Source: UBA830 sp002295635 (GTDB taxonomy: Bacteria; Pseudomonadota; Alphaproteobacteria; MPNO01; UBA830). From it: 64,000 nt of DNA. The stretch lies in contig DBHK01000003.1 in NCBI GenBank assembly GCA_002295635.1, positions 1 through 64,000 of the forward strand, given 5' to 3'. Below the pieces are notes generated by a model. That model saw only the letters and a program-made list of their open reading frames with translations. It was not told where the DNA came from and did no database searches. The position numbers and the translations under genes were made by a program. This document shows, one piece after another, positions 1-7,384 of this stretch; positions within the stretch are counted from its first letter, which is position 1; every line of letters begins with the position of its first letter.

Positions 1-22
1 TCGAATCCTCCCGGGCGCGCCA
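1..22 (+). tRNA. 3' end of a tRNA (probably tRNA-Arg), cut by the window edge
   Basis: The first 22 bases read as the T-loop (TCGAAT, after the missing first T), the 3' half of the T-stem (CCTCC), a seven-base acceptor strand CGGGCGC, discriminator G and an encoded CCA. The 5' acceptor strand would have to be GCGCCCG. That pairing and the G discriminator fit alphaproteobacterial tRNA-Arg genes, but the anticodon lies outside the window, so the identity is an inference. Confidence 0.7.
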
Positions 23-46
23 CTCTCCGGAATTGATTGCGACAGC

Positions 47-81
47 GCCTCCGAGGTGCTCCCTCGCAGCCGGGGGCTTTT
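47..81 (+). terminator. Probable intrinsic terminator after the tRNA
   Basis: GCCTCC at 47–52 can pair with GGGGGC at 72–77, and an inner GAGG/CCTC stem continues the hairpin. It is followed by four T residues at 78–81. It lies 25 bases after the tRNA CCA end, which suits termination of the tRNA transcript. The T run is short, so efficiency is uncertain. Confidence 0.45.
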
Positions 82-231
82 GAGATATATGTTATGTTTT
101 TTGCCGCAGGATTTCTACACCGTGATCAAAGATGATTGATCTATTCGTAGTTTGGAGGCGCATTCACTCATTAGCTTTTCTAGAAAGTTTAAATCTGTTA
201 TCAGCGCCAAGCAATCACCGCTGGTTCTGAA

Positions 232-1470
232 ATGTCGGATAACCAACCTATAATAGAGAAAATTCAGACCCCACTGCCTCGAATTTCTGGCCTCCTACGA
301 CAGGGTTTCGGGCATAATTTGGTTAACGGTTTCAGCGCTTTCCTTTTTGCAGCGGCGGGGCCCGGCGCGATGACCCTCGCTGTCGGTAGCGCTGCTGAAC
401 TACCCGCTAACCAGATTGCTGTCTGGCTCTTCGCTGGATACTCGCTGAGCGGCTTACTAACTATTCTGGTTTGCTACCTTTACCGCCAGCCGCTTGCCTT
501 CGGATACAGTATGCCCGCGCTGGTTATCGTTGGTCCGGCCCTTATGCACCTTTCACTTGCGGAAATGGTTGGGGCCTATTTGGTCACTGGGGTCCTAATC
601 CTTCTGCTCGCGATGACCGGTTTTATCCGTAAAGCAACGCGAGCACTACCCGAACCAATCGTGATGGCAATGGTTGCTGGGGTATTTCTGCCCTACGGGC
701 TCAAGATGATCGAAGTATTCGGAACCGGTATTTGGGTGGCCGGCGCCATGATCTGCGGTTATCTAATTTCTTCGTTATCTCCGGAATTACAGAGACGATT
801 TCCGCCGCTGCTTTCGGCGCTGATTGGGGGCACCGTTGCTATCCTATTAACTGGAAATTTCAATACCAGCGATGAGATGAATTTGAGACTGGTCGTACCT
901 ATTTTGGTCAGCCCCGATTTCAGCCTCAAGGCTATTATCGAATTTGTCATCCCCCTAACGGTTACCGTTGTTGGCATTCATAATACGCAGGGATTCGCGA
1001 TCCTTCGTAATGCTGGTTATAGGCCACCGCAGAATCTCTCTACATTGATATGTGGCGGTGGCACGATTTTGTATGGCTTATTGGGATGCGTGCCTACAGT
1101 TGTAACTGGACCGGCGAACGCGATCCTCAATGTATCCGGCGACCGGGAATGGCGTTTCGTCGGCGGCCTCTGGTTTGGCCTATTTTTTATTATATTCGGC
1201 TTGTTTGCGCCGACGGCATTACAGATCGGTTTGGCGTTACCTATCGCTTTTATCGCTACTTTGGCGGGGCTTGCCATGATCCCAGTGCTTCAATCTGCAT
1301 TTATCGCCGGTTTTGGTGGCAAATTCTCGCTCAGTGCGTTGGTAACTTTCCTCACGACCGTGGGGGGGGTATCAATATACGGCATCGGCGCTGCATTCTG
1401 GGGACTTGTATTCGGTTTCGCGGTTGCGTTAATTGCGGAGCGCCGCGATTTTGATCGTCGCAATATATAA
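232..1470 (+). CDS. BenE-family benzoate/H+ symporter-like membrane protein
   Basis: This 412-residue protein is almost entirely hydrophobic, with about twelve predicted membrane segments and the small-residue-rich helices of the BenE family (aromatic acid/H+ symporters of the inner membrane). A GIHNTQGFA-type segment near residue 250 and a GPANAI motif near 295 match that family. Length is as expected (about 390–410). The start follows no strong ribosome site. No benzoate catabolic genes lie beside it, but Rieske dioxygenases occur elsewhere in the window, so an aromatic or other carboxylate substrate is plausible; the actual substrate is not shown by sequence. Confidence 0.8.
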   Translation: MSDNQPIIEKIQTPLPRISGLLRQGFGHNLVNGFSAFLFAAAGPGAMTLAVGSAAELPANQIAVWLFAGYSLSGLLTILVCYLYRQPLAFGYSMPALVIVGPALMHLSLAEMVGAYLVTGVLILLLAMTGFIRKATRALPEPIVMAMVAGVFLPYGLKMIEVFGTGIWVAGAMICGYLISSLSPELQRRFPPLLSALIGGTVAILLTGNFNTSDEMNLRLVVPILVSPDFSLKAIIEFVIPLTVTVVGIHNTQGFAILRNAGYRPPQNLSTLICGGGTILYGLLGCVPTVVTGPANAILNVSGDREWRFVGGLWFGLFFIIFGLFAPTALQIGLALPIAFIATLAGLAMIPVLQSAFIAGFGGKFSLSALVTFLTTVGGVSIYGIGAAFWGLVFGFAVALIAERRDFDRRNI

Positions 1471-1496
1471 AAATGAAAACCGTCTAGGCTATACGT

Positions 1497-2060
1497 TTAA
1501 ATTTTCTCTTGAGCCCCCAACTTTTTATTACTTATCACCGAAACTAGCTGTGGTGCACTAAGTGCATCGATTCGCTTCCCGATAGCGATGCCCCCAACAA
1601 TAACTATGATTGTAGATGCCAAAAACCCTGCAATAAAGATTTCCCCATGGAATGCAGCCATAGCATCCCCATGTGCGCCGCCGTGAAGAACCGCGAGTGC
1701 TCCGGCTAGAACGATAGAAATTGCGCGGCTCAGCTGCAGCGAAATTGCGGCAAGGAACATCAGAATGGCGAGCGCAATTAGGATTTCGTTACTGGTAACG
1801 GGAATCGCAATACCAACGAGAGGAAATGTTGTTCCCGCAGCCATAAGAATTAGAAACAAGGCTGGCAGCATCCATACGAATTTTCCCACTTTACGACCCG
1901 CTAGAACGCCAATCGCAAGAAGTATCAGCAAGTGGTCAAGCCCTTGGATTGGATGAAGGAGCCCGGCGCCGATACCGGCGCCGCTGTGGGCATGTACCGA
2001 CGGTGCACCCACTATAAAAAATAGGGCTATCAGCGAAAGTAGTCTTAGTCCATTCTTCAT
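1497..2060 (-). CDS. HupE/UreJ family membrane protein
   Basis: The protein has 187 residues, starting at the ATG at 2060, which has a GGGAG ribosome site seven bases upstream; longer in-frame reading upstream is probably not translated. It opens with a cleavable signal peptide ending near VHAHSG. The diagnostic HupE/UreJ motif HPIQGLDHLL follows, and later an LHGGAHGDAM segment, within about six membrane helices. Members are thought to move nickel or cobalt and often sit by hydrogenase or urease genes. Neither is present here, so the metal and purpose are unknown. It diverges from the molybdoenzyme gene at 2320. Confidence 0.82.
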   Translation of the reverse strand: MKNGLRLLSLIALFFIVGAPSVHAHSGAGIGAGLLHPIQGLDHLLILLAIGVLAGRKVGKFVWMLPALFLILMAAGTTFPLVGIAIPVTSNEILIALAILMFLAAISLQLSRAISIVLAGALAVLHGGAHGDAMAAFHGEIFIAGFLASTIIVIVGGIAIGKRIDALSAPQLVSVISNKKLGAQEKI

Positions 2061-2319
2061 TTCAGCTCCCTTAAATAGTAATCGTATTCTCAACAGGTCC
2101 CGTGCGTATTTCACAAGGTTCCCTCGGTTTACGACTCTGATTGGGCCAATGCAAGGTAATGCACCGAATTTGTGACACTGTGCTAAAGTTGAAAAGAGTG
2201 CGCCCTGTTTTCTATCTTTTGTAAAATTGAAATAGATTTCGTAGGTACTGATGCGATGGTGATCTCTGTTAATAATCAACTGTCAGTATCATCGTAAGAA
2301 AAGTGAATGGAGAAGTGTG

Positions 2320-4632
2320 ATGACATCGCAGCCTGAGGGTACATTAACTGCGTCTCATTGGGGGACTTACCGGGTATCGTCCTCCAACGGGCGCGTGACA
2401 GCGGTGCAGCCATTCGAAAACGACCCTGAACCATCTCCAATGATCAATGCCATGCCCGACGTTGTGCATGCTGATTGCCGAGTGACGCAGCCGATGGTCC
2501 GAAAAGGATGGTTGGAAGACGGTTTTCGCAGCGATACCTCTGGGCGCGGAGTGGAGCAGTTCGTCGCCGTTTCTTGGGACGAGGCGATGGATCTTGTCGC
2601 TGCGGAAATAAACCGTGTAAGGACAACGTATGGGAACGAAGCGATCTTTGCCTCCTCCGGCTGGGCCAGTGCTGGAACTTTCCATTCCGCAACGACACAG
2701 CTAAAGAGATTTTTCAATGACGTCGGCGGTTTCGTTGATCAAGTGACAAATTATTCTTTTGGGTCAGCTTCCGTGATCTTACCCCGTGTAACTGGCGGGA
2801 TGGAGCCTGTAATGCGACCGACAAGTTGGCCAAATATTGTCGAGAATTCTAAGTTATTGGTCGCTTTCGGCGGTATATCCCCCAAGAACAGTCAGGTGTC
2901 CAAGGATGGTATCGCGCGGCACGAAACCCAAGATCATGTACGCGATGCGTATCGTGCCGGAGTCGATTTGGTCCAGATTAGCCCTATCAGGGACGATTTT
3001 ACTGATGAAGTGGACGTCGACTGGATAGCTCCCAGACCAAACACCGATACTGCTTTAATGCTCGGGATTGCGCATACTTTGGTATCCGAAGGGCTTCATG
3101 ACCAGCAATTCTTAGATCGGTTCTGTGTCGGCTACGACCGTTTTGAACCTTACCTTTTGGGCAGCACCGATGGTGTCGCGAAAAACGCTGATTGGGCGGC
3201 AGATATCACCGGTATTGAAGCTAATCGCCTACGTGAACTCGCGCGCCGTATGGCGCGAACGCGAACCATGATCACTGTTAGCTGGTCGGTACAACGCTGC
3301 GACCATGGCGAACAACCCTGCTGGATGGCGATTACGCTTGCTGCAATGCTGGGGCAGATTGGGTTGCCGGGTGGCGGAGTAGGGATTGGATATGGATCGA
3401 ACGCAACGATCGGTCAACAAGCTTCCAGAATGCCCAATTTTGGCCTACCGCAAGGCGGCAACGCTGTCAGCAACTACATCCCGATGGCTAGAGTCGTAGA
3501 TATGTTGCTAAGTCCCGGCTTAGAATACGATTTTAATGGTGAGCGGCTAACCTACCCCGATATACGGATGGTATATTGGGCCGGAGGAAACCCATTTCAT
3601 AAACAGCAAGACATCAATAGATTTTTGAAGGCGTGGCAGCGGCCAGAAAGTATTATCGTCCACGAACCATGGTGGACCCCCGCTGCACGGCGTGCGGATA
3701 TCGTGCTGCCTGTCACAACGACTCTAGAACGTAATGATATCTCCGCCGGGCTACGAGACCGTTTCTTTGTTGCCATGTATCAGGCAGTCTCGCCGGTTGG
3801 TAATGCGCGTAGCGATTACGATATTTTCTCGGGGTTAGCTATGCGATTGGGTGTCTTCGAGGAATTCACTCAGGGGCGAGATGAGATGGAGTGGCTGCGG
3901 TACATGTACGGTAACGCTAAAAAGTCTGCGAAAAAGAAGAACATTGATATGCCGGATTTTGAGGTGTTCTGGGAGCGCGGGTTCTGGGAATTCAAGACAC
4001 CGGAGGAATCCTCGATATTGTTCGAAGGATTTCGTAGAGACCCTAACAAAATGGCATTGAAAACTCCCTCCGGGCGAATTGAGATTTTCTCTGATACCAT
4101 TGACGGGTTTGGGTACGAAGATTGTCCGGGCCATCCAACTTGGTTGGAACCCGCCGAATGGCTGGGTTCGGATAAAGCTGAAGAATACCCGCTACACCTT
4201 ATTTCGAACCAACCGCTGCGGCGTATGCACAGCCAGCTAGATTTTTGCGAACCGAGCCAAGGCACCAAGATCGCTGGACGTGAACCTGTATCAATCCACC
4301 CCTTTGATGCGGCCGTACGGGGGATTTCTCACGGAGATGTGGTACGCCTTTTCAATAGCCGCGGCGCTTGTTTGGCGGGTGCCGAGGTCAAGGACAGTGT
4401 GCGCCAAGGCGTGGTGCAACTATCGACGGGAGCATGGCTCGACCCTCTGGATAAGACCGATATTGGTAGCCTCGAAAAGCACGGAAACCCGAACGTCCTG
4501 ACGATTGACAAGGGATCGTCGAGGCTAGCACAAAGCTGTATGGCACAGACGGCGTTAGTTGAAGTAGAAGTTTACGAGGGGGAGGTACCTCCGGTAACGG
4601 CGTTTGATACGCCAGATATCGCGGATAAATAG
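2320..4632 (+). CDS. Molybdopterin-dependent oxidoreductase, BisC/DMSO-reductase type
   Basis: The product has 770 residues, starting at the ATG at 2320 with GGAG seven bases upstream (a GTG directly before it is the alternative). It has the full bis-MGD oxidoreductase plan of the DMSO/TMAO/biotin-sulfoxide reductase group. Ser146 in the NYSFGSA segment is at the position of the molybdenum-ligating serine. There is no N-terminal Cys cluster for an Fe-S centre, and no twin-arginine signal, so it should be cytoplasmic like BisC rather than periplasmic like TorA. Likely role: reduction of an S- or N-oxide such as biotin or methionine sulfoxide. No membrane-anchor or cytochrome partner is adjacent. 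Substrate unproven. Confidence 0.85.
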   Translation: MTSQPEGTLTASHWGTYRVSSSNGRVTAVQPFENDPEPSPMINAMPDVVHADCRVTQPMVRKGWLEDGFRSDTSGRGVEQFVAVSWDEAMDLVAAEINRVRTTYGNEAIFASSGWASAGTFHSATTQLKRFFNDVGGFVDQVTNYSFGSASVILPRVTGGMEPVMRPTSWPNIVENSKLLVAFGGISPKNSQVSKDGIARHETQDHVRDAYRAGVDLVQISPIRDDFTDEVDVDWIAPRPNTDTALMLGIAHTLVSEGLHDQQFLDRFCVGYDRFEPYLLGSTDGVAKNADWAADITGIEANRLRELARRMARTRTMITVSWSVQRCDHGEQPCWMAITLAAMLGQIGLPGGGVGIGYGSNATIGQQASRMPNFGLPQGGNAVSNYIPMARVVDMLLSPGLEYDFNGERLTYPDIRMVYWAGGNPFHKQQDINRFLKAWQRPESIIVHEPWWTPAARRADIVLPVTTTLERNDISAGLRDRFFVAMYQAVSPVGNARSDYDIFSGLAMRLGVFEEFTQGRDEMEWLRYMYGNAKKSAKKKNIDMPDFEVFWERGFWEFKTPEESSILFEGFRRDPNKMALKTPSGRIEIFSDTIDGFGYEDCPGHPTWLEPAEWLGSDKAEEYPLHLISNQPLRRMHSQLDFCEPSQGTKIAGREPVSIHPFDAAVRGISHGDVVRLFNSRGACLAGAEVKDSVRQGVVQLSTGAWLDPLDKTDIGSLEKHGNPNVLTIDKGSSRLAQSCMAQTALVEVEVYEGEVPPVTAFDTPDIADK

Positions 4633-4721
4633 CCATATTTCGTTATACTAAAACTGGGAAAAAATGAGACTATTTCGTATATCTATCTGACATCAAAGTA
4701 TTGGGATTGGGGGATTTCAAA

Positions 4722-5561
4722 ATGAGTATTTCGGTAGAACCTTTAACGCCGACGCTGGGTGCCCGTATTACGGGTGTTGACCTAAGCGGGGTATTAAACG
4801 ACACCACAATGAATGAAATACGCCAAGCATGGCTTGATTATTTTGTGGTCGTAATTCCTGGTCAGGATCTGTCTAGTGATGATCAGATTGCCTTCACCGA
4901 GTGGTTTGGACCGCGACAGGAGGTTCGAACAGTAAAAGTTGTAGAGGAAGGCCCCCAAAATTTTATGTATGTGGCAAATAAATCAGTCGATGGGATGGAC
5001 GGCGTATTGCCCGACGGGGAAATGCAGTTCCATACTGATCAGTGCTACTACGAGACTCCGTCGCGGGCAACCATCCTGTTCGCCCTCGAGATTCCGACCG
5101 AAGGAGGCAATACAAGGTTTGCTAATTCTTATCGCGCGTATGACGCCCTAGACGTAGATATAAAGGAACGATTAAAGGGGCTTAAGGCGCACAACGTCTA
5201 TGATTACGATGCGAACGCGACAATTAAAGCTAACGAAAGTGCGCCCGATGCACCACGCTATGAACATCCCGTTGTGATTCAGCACCCTGAGACGGGGAGA
5301 GAAGTGCTTTATGTAAATCGATTAATGACTGACCACATCGTCGGGGTTGACCGTGGAGAAAGTGATAAATTATTGGCGTATTTATTCAAAAAGCTCGAAG
5401 ATCCGGCATATTGTTATGAACATGTATGGACGGCCGGAGATCTGGTGATGTGGGATAATTTGTGCACGCTACATGCGCGAACTTGGTTCGACCCGTCTCT
5501 GACGCGGGTGCTTCGCCGGACAACGGTTGCTGGCGAAGCGCCGACCGCGGCGCTATGCTAA
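4722..5561 (+). CDS. TauD/TfdA-family 2-oxoglutarate/Fe(II) dioxygenase
   Basis: The protein has 279 residues from the ATG at 4722, which is preceded by a GGGGG ribosome site. The iron ligands are visible: His104-x-Asp106 (FHTD) and a distal His251 (TLHAR), followed by the arginines of LTRVLRRT that bind 2-oxoglutarate. This fixes the fold as a jelly-roll, Fe(II)/2OG-dependent hydroxylase acting by oxidative decarboxylation of 2-oxoglutarate. Family substrates include taurine, 2,4-D and other carboxylates or sulfonates; sequence alone does not choose. It lies in the same direction as, and about 90 bases after, the molybdoenzyme gene and before a cupin gene, so a shared transcript is possible. 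Confidence 0.88.
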   Translation: MSISVEPLTPTLGARITGVDLSGVLNDTTMNEIRQAWLDYFVVVIPGQDLSSDDQIAFTEWFGPRQEVRTVKVVEEGPQNFMYVANKSVDGMDGVLPDGEMQFHTDQCYYETPSRATILFALEIPTEGGNTRFANSYRAYDALDVDIKERLKGLKAHNVYDYDANATIKANESAPDAPRYEHPVVIQHPETGREVLYVNRLMTDHIVGVDRGESDKLLAYLFKKLEDPAYCYEHVWTAGDLVMWDNLCTLHARTWFDPSLTRVLRRTTVAGEAPTAALC

Positions 5562-5654
5562 ACTATCTGAAATAGCGGCATGCCATGCAGCTTGACGTCC
5601 TATCGTGCATAGTATGACACTGGCAGTAACGGAAGTCATTGGAGGATAACCGCC

Positions 5655-6056
5655 ATGGCCGTGGTAACGCCATTATCTAAAGAACATGAGGATTTATCTG
5701 ATCTCGCCTCGCGTTTTGTTGAGGTCGCAGGAATACCTTGGAAGTCGACACCCTGTGAAGGGATAGAGATGAAAGTTCTTATGGAGGATGAGGAAACCGG
5801 TATGATGACGGCGCTATTCAAGTGGGCGCCAGGTTCGAAATTAACGTTTCATGAGCATGTTGCTTTGGAACAGACATTCGTATTGGACGGCACCCTTACT
5901 GACGATGAGGGAACCGTGACCGCCGGAAACTACGTATGGCGGCCGGCAGGTAGCCAGCACGATGCTTGGTCGGTGGAAGGAGCGCTGGTGCTATCGATAT
6001 TCCTGAAGCCCAACATCTTTCTTGATGGTGACCACGAAGGCGTACAGTTACGATGA
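5655..6056 (+). CDS. Cupin-domain protein (ChrR/anti-ECF-like cupin fold)
   Basis: This is a 133-residue single-domain cupin. The metal-binding pattern HEH...E (residues about 70–78) and a later SQHD segment are present. Short proteins of this type resemble the C-terminal cupin of ChrR and acetylacetone-dioxygenase-like cupins. A strong GGAGG lies upstream of the ATG. It is the last gene of the forward run that starts at 2320 and is followed by an intrinsic terminator. Function (sensor, isomerase or small dioxygenase) cannot be assigned. Confidence 0.75.
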   Translation: MAVVTPLSKEHEDLSDLASRFVEVAGIPWKSTPCEGIEMKVLMEDEETGMMTALFKWAPGSKLTFHEHVALEQTFVLDGTLTDDEGTVTAGNYVWRPAGSQHDAWSVEGALVLSIFLKPNIFLDGDHEGVQLR

Positions 6057-6081
6057 TACTGTGACTGAAATCAATATGAAG

Positions 6082-6107
6082 AAACCCCGTCTGTTTCTGG
6101 GGTTTTT
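6082..6107 (+). terminator. Intrinsic terminator after the cupin gene
   Basis: AAACCCC at 6082–6088 pairs with GGGGTTT at 6099–6105 around a ten-base loop, and T residues run through 6107. It lies 26 bases after the cupin stop codon, closing the forward run. Confidence 0.75.
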
Positions 6108-6312
6108 GTTCGATTACAAACAGGTATTTTGCTGCGCCAGCAGGTTCTCAAGATTCTGTAAATACGTTGTGATTTCAGGGGATATGGCTTCAATCTGTAA
6201 CACCATTAGGGTCGATCCATCGAACATTTGCCGAGCTAGTCTGGTCGAGATGTTCTGGTTGCGAGTCGGATATTTTTTCCCCAGCAGCCGGATACCGATG
6301 TAAGATCTGCCT

Positions 6313-6717
6313 ATGTCTGATACCGATGCAGTTTTATTCGCAAACGAAGCGTTTTACCGGGCTTTTGCTGCCCGCGATGAGTCTGCCTTGGAGGCTCTAT
6401 GGTCGAACTCTGAACAAATTGCTTGCTTACATCCGGGCTGGGGACCGTTATTCGGTCGAGAAGAAGTTTTGTCGAGCTGGGTAGCTATAATCCGGAACCC
6501 GGAATCTCCGGAAATACTGTGTCACGATGCTCATGCGCATATCCATGGTGACACGGCCTATGTAGTATGTTTCGAAGAGATTGCTGGAGAATTCTTGGTC
6601 GCAACGAATGTTTTTGTCCGAGAAGGCAGAGTCTGGAAAATGGTCCACCACCAAGCCGGCCCAACGTCTGTCCGCCCAACGGTAGATGAAAGCGGGCCGT
6701 CCGGCCCGGTGAACTGA
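6313..6717 (+). CDS. SnoaL/NTF2-like protein
   Basis: This 134-residue protein has the layout of the small alpha+beta cone (NTF2-like) family: an N-terminal helix with FYRAFAARDESALEALW, then a beta-rich half with GREEV, HIHGDTAYV and FVREGRVWKMVHHQ. The closest group is the SnoaL_3 or 'ketosteroid-isomerase-related' proteins, which are largely uncharacterised. No strong ribosome site precedes the ATG. It converges with the CoxG gene on the other strand. A GC-rich inverted repeat (GGGCC/GGCCC) lies inside its last codons but has no T run. Confidence 0.72.
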   Translation: MSDTDAVLFANEAFYRAFAARDESALEALWSNSEQIACLHPGWGPLFGREEVLSSWVAIIRNPESPEILCHDAHAHIHGDTAYVVCFEEIAGEFLVATNVFVREGRVWKMVHHQAGPTSVRPTVDESGPSGPVN

Positions 6718-6731
6718 TCCGACGGGATCTT

Positions 6732-7370
6732 TTAGCCTTTACGAACGAATAACTCTTTTATAGACCGGATGATCTGGTTCCATAAAACTTTGAATGCCAT
6801 GCCCCCTACCTGCGCGGGTGCTGCCGGTTGTACCGGCGCCGAGGGTGCCTCTGCATGGGCAGACCCGTCTGAAGGGATATCCGCGTCATCACCTGAGTTT
6901 CCGGGCGAAGTTAGTTGATCACCCTCGATCTGTTTTGACAGGTTGGTCGCGAACTGATCGATAATCTGACTGGCGAGGTCCTGTATCATCCCCACTCCAC
7001 GACCGTATTGAGCGACCGAACCCGACAATTGTAAATCTGTATGAATTCTCACTTCCGATCCAACTTCCGAGGGTTCTAAATGGAAATCAACAGTCGCATT
7101 CGCACCTCCACGTCCTTTCGCGTCTGAACCCTGTGCCTTCACGGAGGCTGTGTGGGTGGTGTCGTTGACGTCTTCAAAAGACGCGGTACCCTGAAACGTC
7201 AGCGCGACCGGGCCTAACCGAACGGATACCTTCCCTTTGAAGGTTTTCTCATCGACGATTTCGGTGAGTTCTGCCCCCGGCATGCAGGGAGCAATGCGCT
7301 CGATATCCATCAGGGTTTTCCATGCCTTGTCCGGCGGGAGCGGGACATCAAAACTGCTATTGAATTCCAT
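6732..7370 (-). CDS. CoxG-like SRPBCC protein
   Basis: The protein has 212 residues from the ATG at 7370. Residues 1–150 form an SRPBCC (START-like) domain with the CoxG hallmarks: a start like MEFNSSFDVPLPPDKAW, the segment CMPGAEL and the later VGMIQDLASQIIDQF. A Pro/Ala-rich linker leads to a short amphipathic C-terminal helix (IRSIKELF) that could touch the membrane. In CO dehydrogenase systems CoxG anchors or helps mature the enzyme. It starts 14 bases after the stop of the large-subunit gene upstream, so the two are surely co-transcribed. Confidence 0.88.
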   Translation of the reverse strand: MEFNSSFDVPLPPDKAWKTLMDIERIAPCMPGAELTEIVDEKTFKGKVSVRLGPVALTFQGTASFEDVNDTTHTASVKAQGSDAKGRGGANATVDFHLEPSEVGSEVRIHTDLQLSGSVAQYGRGVGMIQDLASQIIDQFATNLSKQIEGDQLTSPGNSGDDADIPSDGSAHAEAPSAPVQPAAPAQVGGMAFKVLWNQIIRSIKELFVRKG

Positions 7371-7384
7371 TAAGTTTATCCTTT

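Noticed and set aside
6022..6303. Open frame overlapping the cupin end and the following gap
   Set aside because: It runs straight through a clear intrinsic terminator and has no ribosome site or recognisable domain.
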